A stretch of DNA of 19,405 bases from JAGTVB01 sp964624765 (GCA_964624765.1 CAZUZO010000055.1:1-19405); one strand, 5' to 3'; positions 8,119 through 17,239 are shown, counted from the stretch's first letter. The notes: generated by a model from the sequence alone, not told the origin. Program-made: numbers and translations.

Positions 8119-10395
8119 ATGGATATGCCGATCATAAAGGCCTGCTCCACGGCAGCCAAACCCATGCTAGTTGCCCTGCTGTCGCTGATCTCGTCGACGG
8201 CGCTCAGTCAGGTCCACCATAATCTGCAAGTGACTCTGAAGCCGGAACAGCACCGTTTCACGGTGGTGAGCACCGTAACCCTGCCCCACAACCACGCCGG
8301 GACTGTACACTTTAGATTGCACGCCGGACTGAAGCCCTCGGTGGCCGAGACAGGGATTAAATTGAAGTCGCGTGCCGTGAGGCAGCAACAGGGTTTGCTT
8401 CCCCAGCCCCCCCGAGTACCTCTTGAGCAGTTTAGCCTACGGCTGCCTGCGGACAGGCGCGAGTTTACCCTCCACTATGGGGGTGAGATTCACCATCCTA
8501 TCGCACCAGTGACTGAGATCTATGGCCGGGGGTTGCCAACCACCCCCGGGCTGATCGCGCCAGAGGGGGTATTCCTGGCCAGATCCAGCTATTGGTATCC
8601 ACGCTTTGGCGATGAGCTCGTCACGTTTTCACTGCAGGTCCACTCACCCAGCGGCTGGCGCTCCATCAGCCAAGGTGGGCGTATTCAATATAGGGAAGAG
8701 GATGGCAATACCCGTGAGCACTGGCGGGACGATAGCCCCCAGCAAGAGATCTACTTGTTGGCAGGCAAGCTCACCGAATATGAAGGTAGCTCGGGAAAGG
8801 TGGACACGATGGTGTTTCTCCGCCGGCCCGATCCAGATTTGGCCACGCGGTATCTCGAAGCCGCTGCTCAGTACCTGGCTCTGTATGCCGACCTCATCGG
8901 TCCCTATCCGTACCCGAAGTTCGCACTGGTGGAGAACTTCTGGGAGACCGGTTATGGCATGCCGTCCTTCACGCTGCTTGGATCTCGGGTGATTCGTTTA
9001 CCCTTCATTCTCCATTCGTCTTATCCGCACGAGATTTTACACAACTGGTGGGGGAACAGCGTTTACGTGGACTACACCGCAGGCAACTGGGCGGAGGGAC
9101 TCACCAGCTATCTCGCTGATCACCTCGTCCAGGAACAGCGGGGACAGGCGGTTACATACCGGCGCGATACGCTCCAACGCTATACCCATTACGTGCAAGA
9201 CGCTCGCGACTTTCCCCTCACCGCCTTTCGCGCTCGCCACAGTGCGCCGACCGAAGCCATAGGTTACGGTAAGACACTCATGTTATTTCACATGCTAAGG
9301 CAGCAGCTTGGCGATGCAAACTTCATTCAGGGTTTACGGGATCTCTACCGTCAGCACCAGTTTCAGGAAACCGATTTCCGCCAAGTCCTAGAAAGCTTCG
9401 AGACTGGCAGCTTAGAGCCTCTGGACGGCTTTTTCGAACAGTGGGTCGAACGTACCGGCGCGCCGTCGCTGCGTGTGAGCGCCGCACGAGCACGCCCAGA
9501 GCCGACTCATTTCAGGCTGACAGCGGAATTAGAACAGGTGCAACCGGCCCCCCCCTATCGGCTGCGGATCCCCATCGCGGTACACCTGGAAGGAGAAGAG
9601 TACGCGTACCAGACACACATCGAGATGGAGCACCAACGCACCACCCTGGACCTACGGTTGCCTACCCGCCCGGTGCGGCTGGATGTGGATCCCGAGTTCG
9701 ATATCTTTCGCCGGTTGGCCCGCAACGAAATTCCGCCAGCGCTGCACGAGGCATTCGCGGCCGAGCGTGCCCTGGCGGTGCTGCCGGCTTCGGCGCCGCC
9801 CCGGCTGCAGCAGGAGTACCTTAAGGTGGCCCAATCCTGGCCGCGGGGCAAGTCGGAGCACTTGGCTATCACCTTCGACCATGAGCTGTCCCAGTTGCCC
9901 TCCGGCCAGACCGTGTGGCTGTTTGGCTGGGAGAATCGCTTCCGAGAGGTACTGATGCGAGCGCTTAGGGAGTATGCGTTTACCGATAGCGACCACCAAT
10001 TGACCGTGGCAGGTTTCGCCCTCTCACCTGACGAGCACAGTGTGGTCGTCGTCGCGCGCCGCTCGGAGGATCCGGCTGACACCGTGATTTGGGTCGCGAC
10101 TGAGAACGTCGCGGCGCTGCCCGGCTTGGCCAAAAAGCTTCCCCACTATGGGAAATACAGCTATCTCGGCTTCACCGGCGATGAGCCGAGCAACGTTCTT
10201 AAAGGCCAATGGCCGGTGGTGGGCTCTAGCCTATCGGTCTCCATTGACCAAGAGGACGGCACATCAGTCCCCGCCGAGCGAGCTCGGTTGGCTCCGCGGG
10301 TACCGCTAGCAGAATCGGAACCTAACGCTCCCGAAGCCCGCTCATCGTTTCGTCAGGGTTGCTTTTCGGAGCGTACCCTCGGCGCCGCCTCCTAA
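8119..10395 (+). CDS. Exported M1-type (gluzincin) metallopeptidase
   Basis: A 758-residue zinc peptidase related to family M1 aminopeptidases. The zinc site is His304, Glu305 and His308 in SYPHEILHNWWGN, and the third ligand is Glu326 in NWAEGLTSYLADH. An active-site Tyr is probably in AIGYGKTLMLFHML, and ENFWETGYGMPSFTLLGS sits where M1 enzymes have their substrate-binding strand. Only 17 residues separate HEXXH from the Glu ligand, one fewer than the classical M1 spacing. The start at 8119 (or 8125) gives a signal peptide, MDMPIIKACSTAAKPMLVAL, ending near STALSQ, so the enzyme is probably periplasmic or secreted. An earlier in-frame ATG at 8050 would bury that signal. The region after about residue 450 is a beta-rich C-terminal part without recognised motifs. 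pyrF follows after 34 nt. Confidence 0.88.
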   Translation: MDMPIIKACSTAAKPMLVALLSLISSTALSQVHHNLQVTLKPEQHRFTVVSTVTLPHNHAGTVHFRLHAGLKPSVAETGIKLKSRAVRQQQGLLPQPPRVPLEQFSLRLPADRREFTLHYGGEIHHPIAPVTEIYGRGLPTTPGLIAPEGVFLARSSYWYPRFGDELVTFSLQVHSPSGWRSISQGGRIQYREEDGNTREHWRDDSPQQEIYLLAGKLTEYEGSSGKVDTMVFLRRPDPDLATRYLEAAAQYLALYADLIGPYPYPKFALVENFWETGYGMPSFTLLGSRVIRLPFILHSSYPHEILHNWWGNSVYVDYTAGNWAEGLTSYLADHLVQEQRGQAVTYRRDTLQRYTHYVQDARDFPLTAFRARHSAPTEAIGYGKTLMLFHMLRQQLGDANFIQGLRDLYRQHQFQETDFRQVLESFETGSLEPLDGFFEQWVERTGAPSLRVSAARARPEPTHFRLTAELEQVQPAPPYRLRIPIAVHLEGEEYAYQTHIEMEHQRTTLDLRLPTRPVRLDVDPEFDIFRRLARNEIPPALHEAFAAERALAVLPASAPPRLQQEYLKVAQSWPRGKSEHLAITFDHELSQLPSGQTVWLFGWENRFREVLMRALREYAFTDSDHQLTVAGFALSPDEHSVVVVARRSEDPADTVIWVATENVAALPGLAKKLPHYGKYSYLGFTGDEPSNVLKGQWPVVGSSLSVSIDQEDGTSVPAERARLAPRVPLAESEPNAPEARSSFRQGCFSERTLGAAS

Positions 10396-10429
10396 TAAAC
10401 CCATTCACCGACCCAGGGAATTATTCAAC

Positions 10430-11137
10430 GTGGCCAAGGATATTCCTCTGAACGAGCGCATCATCTTCGCTCTTGACGTCAATTCATCAAGGGAGGCCGA
10501 GGCGTGGTTAGAGCGCCTCGGCGATCAGGTTCGGTTTTATAAGGTAGGACTGCAGCTGTTTTTGGCAGGAGGGTTCCCCATCATCGATAGGATCTTGAAC
10601 CGTGGGCACAAGGTGATGGTTGATCTCAAACTTTTCGATATCCCTGAGACCGTGGCCTTGGCGGTGCGAGAGCTAAGGAGCAGAGACGTCACCTTCATTA
10701 CCGTCCATGGCAATGACGCCATCCTACGCGCAGCGGTGAAAGAGCGTAACGGAACAAAGATTCTGGCGGTAACGGTCCTGACCAGCTTTGATGAATCGGA
10801 TATGCGAGCAATGGGATTGACAGCAAGCATAGAGGAACTGGTTTACCGTCGTGCCAAGAAAGCCCTGAGCATAGGGTGCGATGGAATCATTTCCTCCGGT
10901 TTGGAAGTAGCGCGGTTGCGGGAAGGGTTGGGCGATCGATTCCTCGTGGTCACCCCCGGTATTCGACCGGGCAGCAACGATGTCATTCAAGAAGATGACC
11001 AAAAGCGCATCGCATCAGCCTATCAGGCCATTCGTAACGGTGCAGATTACGTTGTCGTCGGTCGCCCTATTCGCGATGCCAGCGATCCGATGTCGGTCGT
11101 CAAAAGGATACAAGATGAAATGGTTTCTGCGCTTTAG
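10430..11137 (+). CDS. pyrF: Orotidine 5'-phosphate decarboxylase
   Basis: Last step of de novo UMP synthesis: decarboxylates OMP in the cytoplasm. The 235 residues are normal for the short bacterial class. The start is GTG at 10430 with AGGGAA about 10 nt upstream, giving MAKDIPLNERIIFALDV. Active-site residues are present: Asp16 in ALDV, Lys38 in FYKVG, and the charged tetrad region Asp65-x-Lys67-x-x-Asp70 in MVDLKLFDIPET. The phosphate-binding end is TPGIRPGS and GADYVVVGRPI. It begins 34 nt after the M1 peptidase, so read-through from that gene is likely. A hairpin just downstream may end the transcript. Confidence 0.97.
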   Translation: MAKDIPLNERIIFALDVNSSREAEAWLERLGDQVRFYKVGLQLFLAGGFPIIDRILNRGHKVMVDLKLFDIPETVALAVRELRSRDVTFITVHGNDAILRAAVKERNGTKILAVTVLTSFDESDMRAMGLTASIEELVYRRAKKALSIGCDGIISSGLEVARLREGLGDRFLVVTPGIRPGSNDVIQEDDQKRIASAYQAIRNGADYVVVGRPIRDASDPMSVVKRIQDEMVSAL

Positions 11138-11149
11138 TTTATGAGACAA

Positions 11150-11187
11150 CGTCGTCCACAAGATTGGACACTCGACGCGTTCTTTTC
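11150..11187 (+). terminator. Possible terminator after pyrF
   Basis: CGTC+GTCCA pairs with TGGAC+GACG around a CAAGAT loop (with a 4-nt bulge), starting 13 nt after the pyrF stop. The following TTCTTTTC is only moderately T-rich. A weak intrinsic terminator at best. Confidence 0.3.
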
Positions 11188-11304
11188 AGTCTTCGCAAGC
11201 CTTACCCTGCGAACGGTATAGATGACCTCGATCATACCGCTCCCGAACCGATGGGACCTATACTGAATGTATTGTAGATACGGTAACATCACGGAGTGCC
11301 TTCC

Positions 11305-11436
11305 ATGAGAGACATCATTGCCGAGCGCCCGGACCAAGAAATCGATCGGATGGGAAAGTGGGTGACGAATGCCTTTTTCGCCATCTGCTGGTTGTCCTTG
11401 CTGTATTCAGTCGTGGCTTTGCTTGCGTCTCCCTGA
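11305..11436 (+). CDS. Putative 43-residue single-span membrane peptide
   Basis: A short open frame, MRDIIAERPDQEIDRMGKW followed by a hydrophobic segment (about residues 21-42, FFAICWLSLLYSVVALLASP). ATG at 11305 is preceded by GGAG at an 8-9 nt spacing. The charged N-terminus and single C-terminal membrane span are typical of small bacterial membrane proteins, whose N-terminus usually stays in the cytoplasm. I recognise no family. It lies 167 bp after pyrF on the same strand and faces the convergent VWA gene. It could be a chance frame, but the ribosome site and clean membrane span favour a real gene. Confidence 0.5.
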   Translation: MRDIIAERPDQEIDRMGKWVTNAFFAICWLSLLYSVVALLASP

Positions 11437-11668
11437 AACTCCCTGTGCGAGGAGGTACAACGTAGCTCAAGCGAGCGCAGTAGGTTCTAGAACCGCTTCT
11501 CAAGGCACGCTTGTAACCCTCTATAACCGCGACCAAACGGGAGCCATTTGCCGGAGCCGGTTTTCTGGGTTTTGTGCAGGGCGCCATTCCCACATCACAT
11601 TAGCCCCAATCGTCATTTCGCCAGAATCCTTGCAAGCCAGTCGCATCGGTGCCGAAGGTTTGAGGGGC

Positions 11669-11689
11669 TGGCGGGAAAACGATCCGCCA
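11669..11689 (-). terminator. Hairpin after the VWA gene
   Basis: A perfect 6-bp stem (TGGCGG/CCGCCA) with a 9-nt loop lies 11 nt beyond the stop codon of the minus-strand VWA gene. There is no T-tract after it, so termination by it is uncertain. It is the only clear secondary structure at the end of that operon. Confidence 0.3.
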
Positions 11690-11699
11690 AGCTAGACAG

Positions 11700-14600
11700 T
11701 CAAGTCGTCAAGCGCCGATAGATATCGGAAACCCGAAGCGGGAGTTTGCGCACGTCATCCACTAGGGTGTAGTTCACTGCACCGTACATGTGGGGAAGAT
11801 AGTCATGTCCCTCCTTATCTATAGTGATGCAGAAGGGATGAATGCCGCTGCGCTTGGCTTCGATCAAGGCCATACGGGTGTCTTCGATCCCATATTCACC
11901 ACGATAGCCGTCAAAATCGTCTGGCTTGCCGTCGGAAAGCGTGATCAGCAGTTTGGTACGGGCATCCTCGGCCTCGAGCAGGCGTGAGAGATGTCGGATG
12001 GTCACTCCCATGCGCGTGTAATCCCGCGGCTGGATTCCACCGATGCGTCCTTTGACCTCATCGTTATAAGGCTCATCAAAGCGCTTGACGCGGTAGAGCT
12101 CGCAACGCTTACGCGTCCAACCGGAAAAGCCGTACACGGCGTAGCGATCCCCTAAAACCTCCAGCGCCTCGCAAAGCAACACCAGGGATTCGCGCTCGGC
12201 GTCATTGATCCAGCCTTTGGTGGACCCGCTCATGTCCACCATGAACATCACGGCGATGCTGCGTTCCACCTTGCGAAGTTTGGTAAACAATCGCTCGCTC
12301 ATCTCCAATCCGCTCATGACATCGGCATGGGCTTCCACCACCGCATCAATATCCACGTCATCACCATGGATCTGCCGCTTCAGAATCTTTTGCTCCCCTC
12401 GCAGCACCTCGAAGGTCCGTCGGATGTTTTGCACCAGGCCTCGGTACTTCGCGAACGTCTGAGCCACGAAAATAGGCGAGTGAGCGTGGACATCGATTTC
12501 CCTCAGCACACACCAGCCCTTGCGATAGTGCTTGCGCTTGCAATCCCACTCGTTGTAGAAGAGAGCACCCTCCTCGTGGTAGGTCCCGCTCCAGGGATCC
12601 GACGGCTCCTCTGATTCCGCAAGCGCGCGCATGTGATAGGGACCCTCACCGGCCGCTAGCAGGTATTCCTCGGGAATGTCTCCGAGATCTTGGATGATGG
12701 ATTCCATCAGCCCTCTCATTTCCACCGGCGGCGCTACGGGTCGGCCGTCGAGCTGTAGATCGAGTCGAAAGCTCTCCTGCCGATCGGCCTCAGCCACACG
12801 TCTCAGCGCAAAGCGTCTTGCCGATCCCGGTCGCGATGCTGCTTCGGTTTCGTCTTCAGGCAGCCTCTGCTGGCGGGAAAGACGCAGCAACATCTCGCGA
12901 AACAGCATCTTCTCGCGAGCCAGCCGCGTTGCTCGAACCTCCGCCGCCCGTTCTGGCTTGAGCTGCCCATAAAAGGGTAGACGGCGGGGGAGCGTCGCCC
13001 CGGCAAACACCTCCCCGAGCAACTCCAGGGTCAGGTCGACACTGGCGGTCGCAGCGCTCAGTTTGTGCGCATAGCCCTCCCAACCCCGCGGCACCAACGG
13101 GATCTGTAAGCGTTCGCTCAGGATCTCGAAGCGACGATAAAGGCCCGGCAGCACCCGGGCGATGCAAGCATTGAGTCGCAGCGCTTCGAGGGCGTGGAAC
13201 AGCTGCCGCGCCCGCTCCGGGTTGGGATAGCGCGCCAACGCGGCAGGCAGGTCCGCTTGGTAGGTGCCATACCAGCACTGCGCCCATTGGTGTACCACCA
13301 TGGCCTTATAGAGGAGGAAATTGTCTTCCAGGGCAGGAAAGCGCGTCACCATCGCCGGCAAGAAAAGGGCCTCGGTATCCGTATAGGTTTCCTCACCCCA
13401 TTCGATCCGCAACTTTCGACCGCTAAGCCCATGCACGAAGTGATCGAGAACGCCCACCACGTCTTCGAACACCACTGCCCGGGCCTTTGCCTGCAACTCG
13501 CGCGCAAAGTGGTCGATTTCTCCCAGTGCCGCCACCGCCGGATGCAACCCTGCGGTGTCGTAGACGTCGATGGCACGCACGATCCAAGCCTCCACCGCCC
13601 GCTCCTCCATGGCACCGAAGGCTCGGGCAGCCTGGGCGGCGATCTGGAAAGCCATCTCTGCACTGGTGCGGCAGATGACTTCGACCCAGTGCAAAACGAA
13701 GTCTTGTTGGTGTCGCGGCAGCGCTGCCAGCGAGCGCGCTGGGCCGCCGGCGGTACGTCGCGAAGACAGCACCGGATCCAGATAGACATCGAGACGCTCT
13801 TCGAGCTCGTGGGCGTTGAGCGCCCGGCGCTGGTTCCCCACCACGACCATACTATCGCTGTCGTCAAACCAGCGTGCGGCGACGCCAGCCGGCAGTACCC
13901 GCCCATCGCCGGTGGCGATACCCAGCTGCAACGCCTCGACGGTACGTCCCGGCAGTGTGTCACTCAGCCAGCGGGCCAGGCTATCGGCAGACCAATCCTC
14001 GCCAGCCAGGCGGAGCCAGATCCCTCGGCAATCGGCAGTCGTCAGTCGCGGGAGTTCGCGGATGATATGTTGCAGGTCAACTTTGATGTCCCAGGTCTGT
14101 TGCCTGCCGCGGGCGAGGGTCGGAGGGGAAAGCGCGACGAAATGGAATCGCCGCCCCTCCCGCAGGAGCTGCTCGACGTAAGGGCGAATATCTGCGTGCA
14201 GGAGCTTAACGGCGTCGCTGCTGATATTCGCCCGCGCGAGATCGAAATGCGCGGTTTTTGCGTTGACGTGGGTGACATTGGCCCCGGTAGCGACCGCCGC
14301 CAGGGTGGCGCCGCCGGTGCCCGCGAATAGATTCAACATACCGAGGTCGGTGATGTGATAACAACCTTCGAGGCGTTCCCTCACCCACCGCCAGCCGATG
14401 ATCCCCTCCGGGTTGATACCCACATCGGCACCTTCGCCAAGGCGTACCATCAGGCGCAGGCCGTCCAGGGTAATCGGCCACTCACTGCTTAACCCAGGAC
14501 GTCGGGGCTCCCAAATACCGCGATTGAGTTGCGCCACATAGGTCCAATCCGGTTGCCAACGATCCAGTTTACACTCACCGGAAGCGCGTAGGTCAGGTCG

Positions 14601-14702
14601 CTCGAGGACGTAGGCTGCAAACCGCTCCAACCGGCGTCCTCGTCCAAAGTCCAGCAGCTCATAGTCGTCGATAGGGGTAGCAAGGAATGCGTCGATAGCC
14701 AT
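11700..14702 (-). CDS. RlmI-like methyltransferase domain fused to NorD/CbbO-type VWA protein
   Basis: A 1000-residue protein of two joined families. Residues 1 to about 290 follow the RlmI-type (COG1092) 23S rRNA methyltransferase plan: YELLDFGRGRRLERFAAYVL, WPITLDGLRLMV, a SAM-binding loop LNLFAGTGGATLAA (122-135) and LSPPTLARGRQQTW (191-204). Two expected residues differ: VNAK (Asn147) where the SAM-ribose Asp is usual, and SPP for the DPP motif. Residues about 295-1000 match nitric-oxide-reductase-activation/CbbO proteins, ending in a VWA domain with MIDAS residues DMSGS (823-827), Thr896 (DYTRMG) and Asp924 (LSDGKPDD). Such VWA proteins work with MoxR-type AAA+ ATPases (NorQ/CbbQ) to insert or reactivate metal enzymes. 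No ATPase, Rubisco or nor genes are in the window. It lies 36 nt after the methyltransferase gene, as last gene of the pepF operon. Confidence 0.9.
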   Translation of the reverse strand: MAIDAFLATPIDDYELLDFGRGRRLERFAAYVLERPDLRASGECKLDRWQPDWTYVAQLNRGIWEPRRPGLSSEWPITLDGLRLMVRLGEGADVGINPEGIIGWRWVRERLEGCYHITDLGMLNLFAGTGGATLAAVATGANVTHVNAKTAHFDLARANISSDAVKLLHADIRPYVEQLLREGRRFHFVALSPPTLARGRQQTWDIKVDLQHIIRELPRLTTADCRGIWLRLAGEDWSADSLARWLSDTLPGRTVEALQLGIATGDGRVLPAGVAARWFDDSDSMVVVGNQRRALNAHELEERLDVYLDPVLSSRRTAGGPARSLAALPRHQQDFVLHWVEVICRTSAEMAFQIAAQAARAFGAMEERAVEAWIVRAIDVYDTAGLHPAVAALGEIDHFARELQAKARAVVFEDVVGVLDHFVHGLSGRKLRIEWGEETYTDTEALFLPAMVTRFPALEDNFLLYKAMVVHQWAQCWYGTYQADLPAALARYPNPERARQLFHALEALRLNACIARVLPGLYRRFEILSERLQIPLVPRGWEGYAHKLSAATASVDLTLELLGEVFAGATLPRRLPFYGQLKPERAAEVRATRLAREKMLFREMLLRLSRQQRLPEDETEAASRPGSARRFALRRVAEADRQESFRLDLQLDGRPVAPPVEMRGLMESIIQDLGDIPEEYLLAAGEGPYHMRALAESEEPSDPWSGTYHEEGALFYNEWDCKRKHYRKGWCVLREIDVHAHSPIFVAQTFAKYRGLVQNIRRTFEVLRGEQKILKRQIHGDDVDIDAVVEAHADVMSGLEMSERLFTKLRKVERSIAVMFMVDMSGSTKGWINDAERESLVLLCEALEVLGDRYAVYGFSGWTRKRCELYRVKRFDEPYNDEVKGRIGGIQPRDYTRMGVTIRHLSRLLEAEDARTKLLITLSDGKPDDFDGYRGEYGIEDTRMALIEAKRSGIHPFCITIDKEGHDYLPHMYGAVNYTLVDDVRKLPLRVSDIYRRLTT

Positions 14703-14738
14703 GCTGAATTCTGTCCACTGGTAACGGGTAGGCCGGGC

Positions 14739-15398
14739 TCAAGACGGTTTGGCAACGCTGCGTTTATACACCTGGGTCATCCAGGAAGCCGTAACAGCCT
14801 CGAAGGTCTGGCGAAAGCCGTGCTCGCGGATGCGAGCCTGGATATGCTCAGGGTCATGAATGTAGGGCTGGTAACAGCACCCGAGCCAACGCAGGCCGGC
14901 ACCCATCAGCCACATCCCTGCGCGCGTGACAAGACGGTCCCGAGGATAGGTCAGAGCGCAGGCACGCCGGGTTTTCGTTAAGGTGGCATCCACCAGCGCC
15001 TGCCAATTCGGATAGCAGCACACCACCTTGTCGAGGATGGTGATATCGGCCGCTGGAAGCTCGTCGGCGATCTGCACGAAATCGCCGACCCGATAGGCGG
15101 CCCGGTGTTCCAGGCCGCGCGCCTTCGCTTGCGCGTGCGCCACGGCCACCATGGTCTGCGAGAGATCGACACCGAGTGCCCGTGCCGCCCCCTCCTCAAG
15201 CAGCGTCTGGTGCAGCTGGCCGGCACCGCATCCGATCTCCAGCAACTCGGCACCGTGCAACCCCACTCCTCGCGTCCCTTCCATCAGCTGCCGCTGAGTC
15301 CGTTCAAACCCAAACAGGCGAAACCGTAGCCGATAAAGACCCGCCAAGCGGGAAAAAAAGCGACCGGTATCTCGATTGCTGACACAACAAGCGATCAT
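14739..15398 (-). CDS. Class I SAM-dependent methyltransferase
   Basis: A 219-residue methyltransferase of unknown substrate. Motif I is ELLEIGCGAGQLHQTLLEEG (about 50-70), with the acidic ribose-binding residue in ALGVDLSQTMV. Later comes VGDFVQIADELPAADITILD, then VVCCYPNWQALV, a string seen in a family resembling Mg-protoporphyrin methyltransferase (BchM) but not restricted to pigment makers. Unlike the N-terminal domain of the next gene, its SAM site looks intact. The start ATG (15396-15398) overlaps the pepF stop in ATGA, so translation is probably coupled. The VWA fusion gene starts 36 nt downstream. Its place between a peptidase and a metallo-chaperone-like protein gives no clear target. 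Confidence 0.87.
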   Translation of the reverse strand: MIACCVSNRDTGRFFSRLAGLYRLRFRLFGFERTQRQLMEGTRGVGLHGAELLEIGCGAGQLHQTLLEEGAARALGVDLSQTMVAVAHAQAKARGLEHRAAYRVGDFVQIADELPAADITILDKVVCCYPNWQALVDATLTKTRRACALTYPRDRLVTRAGMWLMGAGLRWLGCCYQPYIHDPEHIQARIREHGFRQTFEAVTASWMTQVYKRSVAKPS

Positions 15399-17239
15399 GG
15401 TGCAATTCCCGCCAGCGCCGCATCCAGTTGACTCACCGTCGCTCTGAAGGTCGCCAACGCGTTGTCGAATGTTGCTCTGTCCGTCAGGTCAACGCCGGCG
15501 CGGCGCACGAGGTCAAGGGGAAAATCCGAGCCCCCAGCTCGTAGCAAGTCGAGGTAACGATCCCGTTCGGCCTCATCCCGTAGTAACCGCAGCGCAAAAA
15601 CCTGCGATGCGCAGAAACTGGTGGCATACTTGTAGACATAGAAGTTGTAATAAAAGTGTGGAATGCGAGCCCACTCCAGCGAGATGAGAGGATCCACTTC
15701 CACCTCCGGGCCGTAGTATTGGTCGTTCAGTCTTGCATAGCGCTCCCCCAGGCTTTCGTAGGTCAAGGGCGTACCTTGCGCATCCAGCTCATGAATGATC
15801 TTTTCAAATTCCGCGAACATCGTCTGGCGAAACACTGTGCCCTTGAATTGGTCGCAGTAATGATTCAGCAAATAGGTCCTGAACCGCTCATCCTGCTGGG
15901 TTTCCAGGAGGTGTTGGAGCAACAAGGCCTCGTTGACCGTGGAAGGGATCTCGGCAATGAAGATCGGGTACTGTGCGAGTCGATGGGGTTGCGTATGATT
16001 GGCAAGCCAACTGTGCATCGAGTGACCGAGCTCGTGGGCCAGAGTGAAAACATCGTTCAGCGTCTCGTTGTAGTTCAATAGAATATAAGGCAAGCTGTCG
16101 TAGCAGCCGCTCGAGTAGGCTCCCGTACGTTTGCCTTTATTCTCATAGACATCGATCCAGCGATCGGTGAAGGCAGATGCCGCTACCTGACGGTAGGCGG
16201 CGCCGAGAGGTTCCAAGGCCGCAAGCACCCAGTCACGGGCCTGTTCGAAAGGCACCTTGATCTCATAATCGGGCACCATCGGAACGTAGAAATCATACAT
16301 ATCGAGGTCTTCTAGGCCCAGCGTGCGGCGGCGCAGGCTCACGTAGTCGAAATAGGCTGGAAGCGCTCGATGCACCGACTCGATGAGATTTTCGTAGACG
16401 CTAAGGGGGATGTTGTCGCCGTGTAAGGCAGCCTCGATGGCCGATGGATAATGCCTCACCTGGGCGTTGAAGTTATGATATTTCACCGTGGAAGCAAGCG
16501 TGCTCGCCAGGGTGTTCTTGAGGGCACCATAGGTGCTATACATGGCAGCGAAGGCCTCTTTGCGCACCCTTCGATCGCGGCTCTGCAGCAATGCCAAGTA
16601 GCGCCCGCTGGAAAGCTCTTGCAGCTCGCCGGCTTCGTCTTTGACTTGGGGGAACTGAATATCCGCATTGGTCAGAAACTTGAACGCCTGATAGGAGGCA
16701 CTCAAGATCTCACCCGCCTTAGAGAGCAGCGTTTCCTCCTTGTCAGACAGGACGTGCGATTTTTGTCTCAGCAACTGCTGGATGAGATAGCGATCGGCTC
16801 GCAGCAGCGAATCCTCAGCCCAGGCGTGCAGGTCTTCCTCGGAATGGGCGAGCAGCTCTGGCTCGATCCAGGCTAACCGACCGGAAACCTCGGCGTACTT
16901 GCTGCGGATTCGCGCCATCTGAGCCTGATTGCTCGTTTCCGAGGTGTTTTCGTCCTCGCGCAAATGGGCATAGACGTAGAGCTTCTCCAACTGACGGTCA
17001 AGCCGGGACCGCGCCGCAAAAAGATCGAGGATAGCCTGGGCCGAATTCAACCGCCCCTGCATGGCTTCCAACGGCGTGACCAGCGCCTCCAGCCCCGCGA
17101 AATCCTCTTCCCAAGCCGCAGAGTTTGGATACAGCGACTCGAGATCCCATTGGTGTTCGCTCTGGATCTGGTGTCGCTCTGGAAGTTTTCGAGCGGGGGG
17201 CGATTCCGTTGCCGCGCTGCTCAGATCGGCGATAGGCAT
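15395..17239 (-). CDS. pepF: Oligoendopeptidase F (M3 family)
   Basis: A cytoplasmic zinc oligopeptidase that cuts short peptides; 614 residues, normal for M3B PepF. The zinc site is His402, Glu403 and His406 in TLAHELGHSMHSWLANH, with the third ligand Glu430 in FIAEIPSTVNEALL. The N-terminal helical domain (WDLESLYPNSAAWEEDF, YVYAHLREDENTS) and the C-terminal FYVYKYATSFCASQVFALRL are also family marks. The ATG at 17237-17239 has GGAGGT upstream at 9 nt. The GTG just before it (17240-17242) is spaced more ideally and may be the true start. The frame is open to 17338 but without similarity. First gene of a three-gene minus-strand operon. Confidence 0.94.
   Translation of the reverse strand: MPIADLSSAATESPPARKLPERHQIQSEHQWDLESLYPNSAAWEEDFAGLEALVTPLEAMQGRLNSAQAILDLFAARSRLDRQLEKLYVYAHLREDENTSETSNQAQMARIRSKYAEVSGRLAWIEPELLAHSEEDLHAWAEDSLLRADRYLIQQLLRQKSHVLSDKEETLLSKAGEILSASYQAFKFLTNADIQFPQVKDEAGELQELSSGRYLALLQSRDRRVRKEAFAAMYSTYGALKNTLASTLASTVKYHNFNAQVRHYPSAIEAALHGDNIPLSVYENLIESVHRALPAYFDYVSLRRRTLGLEDLDMYDFYVPMVPDYEIKVPFEQARDWVLAALEPLGAAYRQVAASAFTDRWIDVYENKGKRTGAYSSGCYDSLPYILLNYNETLNDVFTLAHELGHSMHSWLANHTQPHRLAQYPIFIAEIPSTVNEALLLQHLLETQQDERFRTYLLNHYCDQFKGTVFRQTMFAEFEKIIHELDAQGTPLTYESLGERYARLNDQYYGPEVEVDPLISLEWARIPHFYYNFYVYKYATSFCASQVFALRLLRDEAERDRYLDLLRAGGSDFPLDLVRRAGVDLTDRATFDNALATFRATVSQLDAALAGIAP

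Noticed and set aside
13194..14330. 378-codon frame antisense to the VWA fusion gene
   Set aside because: Lies wholly opposite a well-supported gene and shows no protein family features.
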